Positions 1-8,384 of a stretch of 64,000 nucleotides of DNA are shown here, piece after piece (the first letter of the stretch is position 1; each line of letters opens with the position of its first letter). The position numbers and the translations under genes are program-made. Source of the stretch: Prevotella sp. (lineage in GTDB: Bacteria; Bacteroidota; Bacteroidia; Bacteroidales; Bacteroidaceae); NCBI GenBank assembly GCA_017470055.1, contig JAFUFD010000020.1:62001-126000 (forward strand), written 5' to 3'. The notes beneath the pieces were generated by a model. The model searched no databases. It saw nothing but the letters and a program-made list of their open reading frames with translations, and had not been told where the DNA came from.

Positions 1-497
1 TCAAGGGAAATACCCGGTCCGACGACCGTTTTCATCTGCGAAGGGTCTGAGCCATAGGTCTTACACATCGCCTCCACGGCAACACGGACAATGCGCTGCA
101 CAGTACCTCGCCAACCTGCATGGACGGCACAAGCGACATGATGCTCCTTGTCGTAAATGATAATAGGGATACAGTCTGCGGTAGAGACACCAATACACAA
201 CTGCGGCACGTCCGTCATCACGGCATCCACGCCCTCAATGACTTCCTGCTGTGTCCCGTCGATACACCGGACCACTGTGCCATGCACCTGATGAGGCATC
301 ACGATATGGCTCTCGTCAATGCCCAGCAAAGTGGCAAGGGCACGACGGTTCTCCACTATATGCCCCACCTCGTCCCCGCAATAGTTGTTGATATTGAACT
401 CGCCATAGTTGCCAGTACTGCAACCGCCATGACGAGTCGTGCTGAAGGCTGTCACGCCCTCACCTAAATCATAATAGGTCAATTGGGGGTTATTCAT
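1..497 (-). CDS. pgeF: Peptidoglycan editing factor PgeF / multicopper (laccase-domain) purine nucleoside phosphorylase family, 3' end cut by the window
   Basis: The first 165 codons of a YfiH/LACC1-family protein run off the left edge. The translation contains the family's zinc-site landmarks: a PHQVH segment, STADCIP, and VHAGWRGT. Family members act on purine nucleosides or remove misincorporated amino acids from peptidoglycan precursors; which applies here cannot be told. The start is the ATG at 497-495, which overlaps the last codons of obg (ATGAATAA arrangement), so translation is probably coupled. It is the last visible gene of the minus-strand group hpt-adk-obg-pgeF. A long open frame on the opposite strand (120-467) is an antisense shadow. 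Confidence 0.88.
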   Translation of the reverse strand, partial: MNNPQLTYYDLGEGVTAFSTTRHGGCSTGNYGEFNINNYCGDEVGHIVENRRALATLLGIDESHIVMPHQVHGTVVRCIDGTQQEVIEGVDAVMTDVPQLCIGVSTADCIPIIIYDKEHHVACAVHAGWRGTVQRIVRVAVEAMCKTYGSDPSQMKTVVGPGISL

Positions 498-1662
498 CTT
501 CTTCTAGATCACCTAGATATTCTATGTCGTCCAAGTCGTCTAGATCTTCTATGTCAACATATTCTATCTCCTCGTCCTCACCCTCGTCGGCAAGTTCCTG
601 GGCGAAGCGTGACATGTCCTTGTCACGATGCACCAAGGTGTCCTCCGCCATGACGGTGGCGAGTTTGTTGCTCTCCGCATTGAGTTCTTGCCAGAGCACG
701 TCTTTCAGTTCATCAAGTCCCATATTGGCGACAGCGGAGATGAAAACGACAGGCAGGTCGTCAGGAAGAGTCTCTTTAAGCATCTCGATGAGTTCCGCAT
801 CCAGCAAATCACATTTGGTGACGGCAAGGACACGATGCTTATCAAGGAGTTCCGGGTTAAACTGGGCGAGTTCGTTGAGCAGAATATCATACTCCCGTTT
901 GATATCATCCGTATCACCAGGTACCATAAACAGCAACAGGGAGTTACGCTCGATATGTCGGAGGAAGCGCAAACCCAATCCTTTGCCTTCACTGGCGCCC
1001 TCGATGATACCTGGGATATCAGCCATCACGAACGACTTACCGTCACGATAGCCCACGATTCCCAGCGATGGCTCCATCGTCGTAAACGGATAGTTGGCTA
1101 TCTTCGGACGGGCATTCGACAGCGCAGATACCAAGGTCGACTTACCCGCATTTGGAAAACCCACCAGTCCGACATCGGCAAGGAGTTTCAACTCTAGGAT
1201 AATCGTCATTTCCTGCATCGGCTCTCCTGGTTGCGCATAACGGGGTGCCTGATTGGTGGCACTGCGGAACTGGAAGTTACCCAGTCCACCACGTCCTCCT
1301 TTCAGCAGTACCACCTCCTGCCCGTCGTAGGTGACATCACAGACATATTTTCCGTTCTCTGCGTTGTAGACCACTGTTCCGCATGGCACGTCAATATACA
1401 TATCCTTGCCATCGGTGCCATGTCGCTTGTCACGACCGCCATTGCCGCCATGCTCCGCAAAGACATGACGCTCGTATTTCAGATGAAGCAGTGTCCAGTA
1501 GTTATGGTTGCCACGCAGGATGATGCTGCCGCCCTTACCACCGTCGCCGCCATCAGGTCCACCGTTAGGGTTATACTTCACATGACGAAGATGCATCGAT
1601 CCTCGCCCTCCCTTACCCGAACGGCAGTAAATCTTGACGTAGTCTACGAAATTGCTTTCCAT
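490..1662 (-). CDS. obg: GTPase Obg/CgtA (ribosome assembly)
   Basis: Large-subunit ribosome-assembly GTPase of 390 residues. The N-terminal glycine-rich Obg fold (about 1-158) is followed by the G domain: G1 GFPNAGKST at 168-176, G3 DIPG near 217-220, and TKCD in the place of the usual NKxD. The C-terminal tail (about 357-390) is extremely acidic, as in many Bacteroidota Obg proteins. Its ATG overlaps the adk stop (TAATG) and its stop overlaps pgeF, so the three genes are probably translated from one message. The assignment is secure; only the exact role of the acidic tail is open. Confidence 0.97.
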   Translation of the reverse strand: MESNFVDYVKIYCRSGKGGRGSMHLRHVKYNPNGGPDGGDGGKGGSIILRGNHNYWTLLHLKYERHVFAEHGGNGGRDKRHGTDGKDMYIDVPCGTVVYNAENGKYVCDVTYDGQEVVLLKGGRGGLGNFQFRSATNQAPRYAQPGEPMQEMTIILELKLLADVGLVGFPNAGKSTLVSALSNARPKIANYPFTTMEPSLGIVGYRDGKSFVMADIPGIIEGASEGKGLGLRFLRHIERNSLLLFMVPGDTDDIKREYDILLNELAQFNPELLDKHRVLAVTKCDLLDAELIEMLKETLPDDLPVVFISAVANMGLDELKDVLWQELNAESNKLATVMAEDTLVHRDKDMSRFAQELADEGEDEEIEYVDIEDLDDLDDIEYLGDLEEDE

Positions 1663-2234
1663 TACAGGTTATCTATCACTTGCTGAATATCCCCAAAGAT
1701 GCGCTCCAAGGTACCCAAGCCGTTGATATGATGATGCAGTCCCTCCTGCTTATACCAGTCAATCAGGGGTTGTGTCTGCGAGTGATAAACGACCAGACGT
1801 TTCTTGATGGTCTCCTCATTATCATCCGCACGACCACTCTGCTGACCACGCTTGATAAGACGTGTCATCAACTCGTCCTCAGGGACATCCAACTCAATCA
1901 TCGCAGCCACTTTGTCGCCACGCTCGTCCAGCATCTTCTTGAGAGCCTCAGCCTGTGGGATGGTACGGGGGAAACCATCGAAGATCACTCCCTTATGCCC
2001 ACGACCGAAAGAGTCATAGACCTTGGCGAGGATGGAGACCATCAACTCGTCGGGTATCAATTGCCCATTGTCAATGAAACTCTGAGCCGTCTTACCCAGT
2101 TCTGTGCCTTTTTTGATTTCATTTCGCAGCACATCACCTGTCGAAATATGACCCAGTCCGTAGCGCTCGATGAGCAAGTCACTCTGTGTTCCCTTTCCAG
2201 ATCCGGGAGCACCAAAAATCACAATATTCTTCAT
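1662..2234 (-). CDS. adk: Adenylate kinase
   Basis: Interconverts ATP, AMP and ADP in the cytoplasm. From the ATG at 2234-2232 the protein is 190 residues, the usual size of short-type adenylate kinases. The P-loop GAPGSGKGT is at 8-16 and FDGFPRT (AMP-site region) near 85-91; the LID is short and lacks zinc-binding cysteines. The open frame continues 43 codons upstream to 2363, but that extension has no adenylate-kinase similarity and fills the gap to hpt, so the inner ATG is preferred. The gene ends with TAATG shared with obg. Confidence 0.96.
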   Translation of the reverse strand: MKNIVIFGAPGSGKGTQSDLLIERYGLGHISTGDVLRNEIKKGTELGKTAQSFIDNGQLIPDELMVSILAKVYDSFGRGHKGVIFDGFPRTIPQAEALKKMLDERGDKVAAMIELDVPEDELMTRLIKRGQQSGRADDNEETIKKRLVVYHSQTQPLIDWYKQEGLHHHINGLGTLERIFGDIQQVIDNL

Positions 2235-2366
2235 GATAACTTTCTTTTCTATCTTGTCTTGTTTGATTTGTGTTTCTTTTCCTTTTGTCCACAAGTCAGT
2301 GATGAGGTCACCTTTACGTGCCTCCAAGTCACTGGGCAGATGTGGTAGTTTGATCTGTCGCATGAC

Positions 2367-2906
2367 TCAGTCTTCCTTGAGTGAATAGACCTCCTTCAAC
2401 TGTCTGCCCTGCTGGTCGTAATCCAGTCCATAGCCCACGATGAAGGCGTTAGGAATAGAGAAGGCGGCATAATCGATGGTGAGGTCGACCTCCAGTTTCT
2501 CTGGCTTCACAAACAAGGTGCAGATATGCACCGAGGCAGGGTTACGGGTACCCAGTGTCTCTATCATCCGCTTCATGGTCTTTCCACTCTCCACAATATC
2601 CTCCACGATAACGATAGTACGCCCCGTCAAGTCCTCATTGATACCAATCACCTCCTTGATTTTCCCTGTGGAGGTAGTACCCTGATAGGAGGCAAGTTTC
2701 ACGAAGGATATCTCACAAGGGATGGTCATCTCACGCATCAAGTCGGCAGCGAAGATAAACGAGCCGTTCAAGACGGCAAGGAACAACGGGTTCTTACCCT
2801 CCATATCCTTGCTCAACCGCTGGGCAAGTTCTCTCACACGCACTTTGATCTCCTCCTCCGAGATGGAGGTTTCGAACGTCTTATCCTTAATTTTCACGAT
2901 ACTCAT
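2367..2906 (-). CDS. hpt: Hypoxanthine phosphoribosyltransferase
   Basis: Purine salvage enzyme of 179 residues converting hypoxanthine (and usually guanine) plus PRPP to the nucleotide. The PRPP-binding loop IVIVEDIVESGKTM and the upstream AVLNGSFIFAADLMREM segment are clear. It is the first gene of the minus-strand group and lies divergent to nnr; a -7-like box sits 25 bp upstream. Grouping with adk gives a small nucleotide-metabolism operon running into obg and pgeF. Confidence 0.95.
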   Translation of the reverse strand: MSIVKIKDKTFETSISEEEIKVRVRELAQRLSKDMEGKNPLFLAVLNGSFIFAADLMREMTIPCEISFVKLASYQGTTSTGKIKEVIGINEDLTGRTIVIVEDIVESGKTMKRMIETLGTRNPASVHICTLFVKPEKLEVDLTIDYAAFSIPNAFIVGYGLDYDQQGRQLKEVYSLKED

Positions 2907-2931
2907 AGCGCCTGTTTTTATGAATTTGGCA

Positions 2932-2939
2932 CAAAATTA
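2932..2939 (-). promoter_or_regulatory. Putative -7 box for hpt (TAATTTTG)
   Basis: On the minus strand this reads TAATTTTG, matching the Bacteroidota -7 consensus TAnnTTTG, 25 bp before the hpt ATG. I see no TTTG at the usual -33 distance, so the promoter call rests on the -7 box and position only. Confidence 0.5.
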
Positions 2940-2982
2940 CTAATTTTTCGGCAAAGAATGACATCAATTAATATATTTTTCT

Positions 2983-2990
2983 TATTTTTG
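2983..2990 (+). promoter_or_regulatory. Putative -7 box for nnr (TATTTTTG), near-leaderless
   Basis: TATTTTTG matches TAnnTTTG and ends only 8 nt before the nnr ATG at 2999. If transcription starts at the usual distance, the mRNA has almost no 5' leader. Confidence 0.5.
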
Positions 2991-2998
2991 CAGCAGTA

Positions 2999-4513
2999 AT
3001 GAAAATTTTCACCAGTGCTCAGATAAAAGAACTTGACCGATACACCATCGAGCATGAGCCGATACCCAGTATCGATCTGATGGAACGTGCAGCCAAAGCG
3101 TTGACGCGTGCCATCACTGATGTCTGGAGCAATACGGTACCCGTTGTCGTCTTCGCTGGACCTGGTAACAATGGCGGTGACGCGCTTGCCGTTTCCCGTT
3201 TGTTAGCAGAGCAGGGCTATCAGGTCAGCGTCTACCTCTTCAACATCAGCGGACACCTTGCCGAGGAGTGTGCCGCCAACAAGAAACGCCTTATCGAGGC
3301 AAGGCGCATAAAAGAGTTTATCGAAGTCACCCAAGAGTTTGACCCGCCTCGTCTGGAGAAGGGGATGTTGGTTGTCGACGGGCTCTTTGGCTCCGGACTC
3401 AACAAGCCACTGGCGGGCGGATTCGCCTCTCTGGTGAAATACATCAACTCCGCATCGGCAGAGATTGTATCTATTGATGTCCCCTCTGGACTGATGACGG
3501 AGGACAATACCTATAATGTGCGTGCCAATACCATCCGCGCGAATCTCACCCTGACACTCCAACAGCCCAAACTCGCTTTCCTGTTCCCCGAGAACCAGAT
3601 GTTCATCGGACAATTGCGTGTCCTGGATATCCGCTTGAGTCAGGAGGGTATCCAGAAGATAGAGGCAAACTATACGGTCTTGGAGGAATCGGAGATACGT
3701 GCTATGCTCTTGGGACGTGACCCGTTCGCCCACAAGGGACAGATGGGACATGCCCTCATGATAGCGGGCAGTTACGGCATGGCAGGGGCAGCCATTCTTG
3801 CCACTCGTGCTTGTCTGCGCACGGGTGTCGGAAAAGTGACAGTCCATACTCCCAAGAAAAACAGGGACATCCTACAGATTGCCGTCCCCGAGGCTGTGCT
3901 CCAATTCGACCCCGAAGAGACCATTTTCTCAGAGGCTGTGGAGACAGAGGACTTCAATGCCCTCGGCATCGGTCCCGGTCTTGGACAAAGTGAGACAACG
4001 GCAATCCCACTGATTGCCCAGTTGCGTCGTGCCACCTGCCCTGTCGTGGTGGATGCCGATGCCTTGAATATCCTTGCCAGCCATCGCGCATGGCTCCAGC
4101 AACTGCCCAAGGGTATCATTCTCACCCCCCATGCCAAGGAGTTCGACCGTATGGAAGGACATTCTGCCGACAGTTACGAGCGACTGACCAAGGCACGCCA
4201 TCTTGCCGAGCGCATACAAGGCTACGTCATCCTGAAAGGACGCTATACTGCCATCTGCATGCCTGACGGTCATGTGATGTTCAATCCGACGGGAAATGCC
4301 GGCATGGCGACTGCTGGTAGCGGTGACGTACTGACAGGTATCATCACAGCACTGCTGGCACGTGGCTACAAGACAGAGGATGCCTGCGTCGTAGGTGTCT
4401 ATCTCCATGGGCTCGCAGGCGATCTTGCAGCACGTGACTTAGGTGAGGAGAGCCTGATAGCCGAGGATATCATCCGTTATCTGTCACGAGCCTTCAAGCG
4501 TCTGAAAGAATAA
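2999..4513 (+). CDS. nnr: Bifunctional NAD(P)H-hydrate epimerase / ADP-dependent NAD(P)H-hydrate dehydratase
   Basis: Repairs hydrated NADH and NADPH (NADHX, NADPHX). The 504-residue protein fuses the two enzymes: an N-terminal YjeF_N epimerase domain (about 1-215, with AGPGNNGGDAL near 54-64) and a C-terminal carbohydrate-kinase-fold dehydratase (about 230-500, with ATAGSGDVLTG near 436-446). Both signature loops are intact, so both activities are expected. It is transcribed away from hpt and leads into the DUF4831 gene 4 bp downstream. The leader is predicted to be very short. Confidence 0.95.
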   Translation: MKIFTSAQIKELDRYTIEHEPIPSIDLMERAAKALTRAITDVWSNTVPVVVFAGPGNNGGDALAVSRLLAEQGYQVSVYLFNISGHLAEECAANKKRLIEARRIKEFIEVTQEFDPPRLEKGMLVVDGLFGSGLNKPLAGGFASLVKYINSASAEIVSIDVPSGLMTEDNTYNVRANTIRANLTLTLQQPKLAFLFPENQMFIGQLRVLDIRLSQEGIQKIEANYTVLEESEIRAMLLGRDPFAHKGQMGHALMIAGSYGMAGAAILATRACLRTGVGKVTVHTPKKNRDILQIAVPEAVLQFDPEETIFSEAVETEDFNALGIGPGLGQSETTAIPLIAQLRRATCPVVVDADALNILASHRAWLQQLPKGIILTPHAKEFDRMEGHSADSYERLTKARHLAERIQGYVILKGRYTAICMPDGHVMFNPTGNAGMATAGSGDVLTGIITALLARGYKTEDACVVGVYLHGLAGDLAARDLGEESLIAEDIIRYLSRAFKRLKE

Positions 4514-4517
4514 TATC

Positions 4518-5597
4518 ATGAGATATCTGAGGACCCTTTTGTTTGCAGGACTGGCACTCTGTTGCTTGACGACATGGGGACAACCTGTCTCCACACCGTT
4601 GAAACCAGGGAAAGTATCTGAGGGCACAGTCTATTACCTCCCTAAGACCACTATCCATTTCCATCTCCTGATAGAGAAGAAAATATATACCCCCGGGATT
4701 TTCTGTGACTATGCGGAGAGATACCTCCACCTTCAGCATATCAGTAAGGAGAAGCAGACAGACCATCGGCTGCTGAACCTGCAGATGAGTCAGACGGGAG
4801 TCAGGGACACTTCCAAGTGTTTTGTGGCAAACTTAAAAGGAAAGAGCGCCACGGCGGAGATTCATCTCAGCGATGATGCGGTACTGCTTGCCGTCAACGA
4901 CTCCCCTATCCTATCTCAGCAGCCCCGACCCTTTGTCGCTGCCCCTAAGAAGACTCCCTCCAATCCCCTGCTGCTCCTTAGCGGAGAGGCTCGTAAGGCG
5001 GGAAGTACGGCTCGTATGGCGGAACTCACCGCCCTGCAAATCGCAGAACTCCAGGAGCATCGCCAGCAACTCATCACGGGAGAGGCTGAGGAGATGCCGG
5101 AGGATAAGGCGCAACTGCAACTGATGCTCGACGAGATAGACCGTCAATGTGAGGGACTGATATCGCTGTTTACGGGGACAACTCTTTGCGACACGACAGA
5201 GCAAGTCATCAGCCTTTGCCCTGACAAAGAGATGAAGCGGGAGGTCCTCTTCCGTATCAGCAAGCAACTTGGGATGGTGGATAAGGACGACCTGTCGGGT
5301 ATTCCTTTCTATGTGACGTTGGAAGACCTGCACCAGCAGCATCTGCAAGACTATGAATACCCAGAGAACAAGAAAGACGGCGGATTCTACACCAACGTAC
5401 CGGGCTTCGTCCGTCTCACCCTCTACAGGGAGGATCAACAATTAGCCTCCTACACCTATCCCCTCGCCCAGTTCGGTTTCACGGAACTCCGTAGCGGTTC
5501 CCTCTTCAAGAAATACCCTGCCACCCAACTGGTGCTTAACCCCATCACTGGAGCCGTTGAGCGACTCCATGCCGATATTCCCAAGAAGGAGGAATAA
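4518..5597 (+). CDS. DUF4831 family secreted protein
   Basis: A 359-residue protein of unknown function that I recognise as DUF4831, a Bacteroidota family. A signal peptide (about 1-21, ending ..TTWG/Q) predicts export. The early segment around EGTVYYLPKTTI and the following YTPG..CDYAERYL are the recognisable family features. It starts 4 bp after the nnr stop, so it shares that transcript. No catalytic motif is evident and no function is claimed. Confidence 0.8.
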   Translation: MRYLRTLLFAGLALCCLTTWGQPVSTPLKPGKVSEGTVYYLPKTTIHFHLLIEKKIYTPGIFCDYAERYLHLQHISKEKQTDHRLLNLQMSQTGVRDTSKCFVANLKGKSATAEIHLSDDAVLLAVNDSPILSQQPRPFVAAPKKTPSNPLLLLSGEARKAGSTARMAELTALQIAELQEHRQQLITGEAEEMPEDKAQLQLMLDEIDRQCEGLISLFTGTTLCDTTEQVISLCPDKEMKREVLFRISKQLGMVDKDDLSGIPFYVTLEDLHQQHLQDYEYPENKKDGGFYTNVPGFVRLTLYREDQQLASYTYPLAQFGFTELRSGSLFKKYPATQLVLNPITGAVERLHADIPKKEE

Positions 5598-5654
5598 GAA
5601 GAGGGCTCATCCGCATTGAGGGTAAATTTATTCAAGTTTCAGGCGAATAAAGAA

Positions 5655-5680
5655 ACGCCCCGAACAATAGTTCGAGGCGT
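5655..5680 (-). terminator. Hairpin terminator between DUF4831 gene and fba
   Basis: Arms ACGCC-C-CGAAC and GTTCG-A-GGCGT pair around an AATA loop with one internal mismatch. On the minus strand the hairpin is followed by a T-rich stretch (TTTCTTTATT), so it best serves fba; it may also stop plus-strand transcription of the DUF4831 gene. Confidence 0.7.
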
Positions 5681-5712
5681 CGCATTATCATATAATAAAC
5701 GTATAGTCAGTA

Positions 5713-6714
5713 TTATGCGAGTTTACCGTCAGAACCGAGCACATTCACAATCTTGTGGATGTACATCTTCTTCATGTTCTCACGAGCGGGCTTCAGATAC
5801 TGACGAGGATCGAAGTGGTCAGGATGCTCAGCGAGATACTGACGGATAGCGGCAGTCATAGCGAGACGAGAGTCTGAGTCGATGTTGATCTTGCAGACAG
5901 CACTCTTAGAAGCCTCACGGAGTTGCTCCTCGGGGATACCTACTGCGTCAGGCAGGTTACCACCAAACTTGTTGATGGTGTCAACCTCGTCCTGAGGAAC
6001 AGAAGAAGAGCCATGGAGCACGATGGGGAATCCAGGAAGTTTCTTCTCAATCTCATGCAGCACGTCGAAAGCGAGTGGAGGAGGAACGAGTTTACCAGTC
6101 TTCGGGTCACGTGTGCACTGCTCTGGCTTGAACTTATAAGCACCGTGAGAAGTTCCGATAGAGATAGCAAGAGAGTCACAACCTGTACGGGTAGCGAAGT
6201 CAATAACCTCCTCAGGCTTGGTATAATGAGACTCCTCTGCGACAACCTCGTCCTCAACACCAGCGAGGACACCGAGTTCTGCCTCCACAGTCACGTCGTA
6301 CTGGTGAGCATACTCAACGACTTTCTTTGTCAGGGCGATATTATCCTCATAAGGCAGAGAGGAACCGTCGATCATCACTGAAGAGAAGCCCATGTCAATA
6401 CAATCCTTGCAGAGTTCGAAACTGTCACCGTGGTCGAGGTGCAGCACGATCTCAGGATGCTCACAACCCAACTCCTTGGCATAGGCCACAGCACCCTCAG
6501 CCATATAGCGGAGAATAGTAGCATTTGCGTAGTTACGGGCACCCTTGGAAACCTGCATGATAACAGGTGACTTTGTCTCAACGGCAGCCTGTACGATAGC
6601 CTGCATCTGCTCCATTGTGTTGAAGTTGAAAGCGGGGATAGCGTAGCCACCTGCTACTGCTTTCTTGAACATCTCGCGAGTATTTACGAGACCCAAATCC
6701 TTGTAATTTACCAT
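5713..6714 (-). CDS. fba: Class II fructose-bisphosphate aldolase
   Basis: Glycolytic and gluconeogenic zinc aldolase, 333 residues from the ATG at 6714. The zinc-binding segment LHLDHGDSFELC and the glycine-rich ISIGTSHGAYK and LHGSSS phosphate-binding loops are present. The frame is open 15 codons further upstream, but MVNYKDLG is the normal family start, and the inner ATG lies at a suitable distance from a good promoter. It stands alone between the PUL and the DUF4831 gene. Confidence 0.95.
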   Translation of the reverse strand: MVNYKDLGLVNTREMFKKAVAGGYAIPAFNFNTMEQMQAIVQAAVETKSPVIMQVSKGARNYANATILRYMAEGAVAYAKELGCEHPEIVLHLDHGDSFELCKDCIDMGFSSVMIDGSSLPYEDNIALTKKVVEYAHQYDVTVEAELGVLAGVEDEVVAEESHYTKPEEVIDFATRTGCDSLAISIGTSHGAYKFKPEQCTRDPKTGKLVPPPLAFDVLHEIEKKLPGFPIVLHGSSSVPQDEVDTINKFGGNLPDAVGIPEEQLREASKSAVCKINIDSDSRLAMTAAIRQYLAEHPDHFDPRQYLKPARENMKKMYIHKIVNVLGSDGKLA

Positions 6715-6756
6715 AATTGTTAGTTTTATTAAAAATGATGTATAGAATTCGTACGG

Positions 6757-6788
6757 CAAAGGTACGGATTTCTTTTCTCAATGGCAAA
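6757..6788 (-). promoter_or_regulatory. Promoter of fba: TTTG-N20-TACCTTTG
   Basis: On the minus strand the -33 TTTG (6788-6785) and the -7 TACCTTTG (6764-6757) are 20 bp apart, a full match to the Bacteroidota consensus. The -33 element lies inside the T-tract of the upstream PUL terminator. Confidence 0.75.
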
Positions 6789-6856
6789 AAAAAGAGGCAC
6801 GGATTATGCGGTTTTCACGGATTTTAAGTTTTCCGTACACCTCGCATAACCCGTGC
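6785..6856 (-). terminator. Rho-independent terminator at the end of the glucan PUL
   Basis: Outer arms at 6797-6810 and 6843-6856 (GCACGG-A-TTATGCG against CGCATAA-C-CCGTGC) pair with one mismatch, and an inner ACGG/CCGT pair tightens the long loop. On the minus strand the hairpin is followed directly by about eight T residues (6785-6793). It ends the operon after the sugar symporter. Confidence 0.8.
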
Positions 6857-6914
6857 GATGGGAAAATGCAAACTACATTTTACAATTTGTGTCGTGTTAC
6901 CCTTTGGCTTTTCG

Positions 6915-8384
6915 CTACTTTCTACGTCCTCTCAACTCAGCCTTGATTTCCCTCATCTTATCCTCTGTCAGGTCGTAGCCTGTCATCACGAAGATCGCCA
7001 CAAAGGCTGAGATGGCAGGGACAAGAATATCGGCAAGTCGGAGTTGGGTGAGCGTCTCTGGGGATTGAATAGCAGCGTTCTGATCGAAGGCCACCCATTT
7101 GAGAATGGCTCCACCCAATACCAAGGCAAGCGACTGTCCCATTTTCACCATCCACCAGTAGATGGCACCGAACTGACTCTCCTTGCGTGGCAGACCGTTA
7201 CGCAGTTCATCCAGATCACACACATCTGCCGTCATACTCATCATCAAGGTGAACAAACCGCCCATTCCGAACGACATCAAGGGTAGTGGCAGGAACATGA
7301 GCCAAGGGTTCTCCGGACTGAATCCCCACCATTTCAGGGCGTAGCCAGCGATAGAGATGACCGTGGAGATGACGAAAGCCTGCTTCTTCCCCCACTTACC
7401 AGCCATCCACGTCACGATGGGAATCACCAGGAAGGCGGTGATAAGCGCCTGGACAGTGGCAAACCATGCCGAGGCTGAGCGGAAGAGCGTAGGCACCCAC
7501 TCCCAAGTAAGCCAGTTGTTGGCAAGGGAGTAATCACCATTGAACATATAGTAGACGATGATATAGTTGGCGAACGACGCCACCATCTGGAAACCGTTAT
7601 ACACTAAGAACGTGGCTACACAGAGGCGCAGGAACGGAATGTTGCGGAACACCTCTCCCAAGTTCTTGAACACATCCTTCACGACATTCCACAGACCAGA
7701 CATGGTGATGCCTTGGCGACCGTCCTTCTCAGGAAGGGGTGGCTCCTTACAGAAGATGGCAGGCATGATACCTGTGACGATACACAATGCCGCCACCACA
7801 ATGGAGAGTTTGCGGACACCTTCCACCTGCGTGGCGAAGATATAGTCAGGGTTAGAGATCAGTGCCCAGAACCAAGGCACAATCATCCATGCTATCTGAC
7901 CGATTGTATTGGTGATACCCATCAAGCGGGTACGCTCGTTGTAGTCGTCCGACATCTCATAGCCAAGACCGATGAAAGGGGTACTGAAGATCGTGTTACC
8001 CGTAATATAAAGGAGTGACATCACCAAAAAGTACCAGAAATTATATGTCTGCCCGTTCTCTGGACTCATCTGCCACAGCAGGATAAAGAGAATACCCGTC
8101 ACAATGGCACCGACGAAGATATACGGGCGACGACGCCCCCACCCTGTACGGCTGTTGTCAGAGATATACCCCATGATAGGGTCGGTCAATGCGTCAAAAA
8201 AACGTGGAATACCTCCTAACAGACCCGCCAAGAACGGATCCATGCCGAATCCTGTGACGAGGAAGAACATAAACACGCCCAGGGCGGCGGGCAGCAAGTT
8301 GTTGGTCAGGCTACCCGAACTGTAGGCGAGTTTCTGCCCCCAACTCAATTTGCCATTGATAGCGACTTTGGTCTGTTTCATCAT
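6915..8384 (-). CDS. GPH-family (MelB-like) sugar:cation symporter
   Basis: A 489-residue, 12-helix inner-membrane transporter of the glycoside-pentoside-hexuronide family. The typical N-terminal signature is present: RFFDALTDPIMGYISD followed by a basic GWGRRRPY loop. It overlaps the GH30 stop (ATGA) and is the last gene of the PUL, so it is the likely route for glucose or short beta-gluco-oligosaccharides from periplasm to cytoplasm. The exact substrate cannot be read from sequence. Confidence 0.85.
   Translation of the reverse strand: MMKQTKVAINGKLSWGQKLAYSSGSLTNNLLPAALGVFMFFLVTGFGMDPFLAGLLGGIPRFFDALTDPIMGYISDNSRTGWGRRRPYIFVGAIVTGILFILLWQMSPENGQTYNFWYFLVMSLLYITGNTIFSTPFIGLGYEMSDDYNERTRLMGITNTIGQIAWMIVPWFWALISNPDYIFATQVEGVRKLSIVVAALCIVTGIMPAIFCKEPPLPEKDGRQGITMSGLWNVVKDVFKNLGEVFRNIPFLRLCVATFLVYNGFQMVASFANYIIVYYMFNGDYSLANNWLTWEWVPTLFRSASAWFATVQALITAFLVIPIVTWMAGKWGKKQAFVISTVISIAGYALKWWGFSPENPWLMFLPLPLMSFGMGGLFTLMMSMTADVCDLDELRNGLPRKESQFGAIYWWMVKMGQSLALVLGGAILKWVAFDQNAAIQSPETLTQLRLADILVPAISAFVAIFVMTGYDLTEDKMREIKAELRGRRK

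Noticed and set aside
120..467. 115-aa open frame on the plus strand at the left end
   Set aside because: It lies antisense to pgeF, whose minus-strand translation has clear family motifs.
524..1197. Long serine-rich and other plus-strand frames across obg
   Set aside because: Antisense shadows of the obg gene; no independent coding features.
2235..2363. 43-codon N-terminal extension of adenylate kinase
   Set aside because: Adenylate kinase normally begins at [16 protein letters not shown]; the extension shows no family similarity and fills the gap after hpt.
5616..5849. 77-aa plus-strand open frame at the fba 3' end
   Set aside because: Covers the fba terminator and antisense of fba; no support as a gene.
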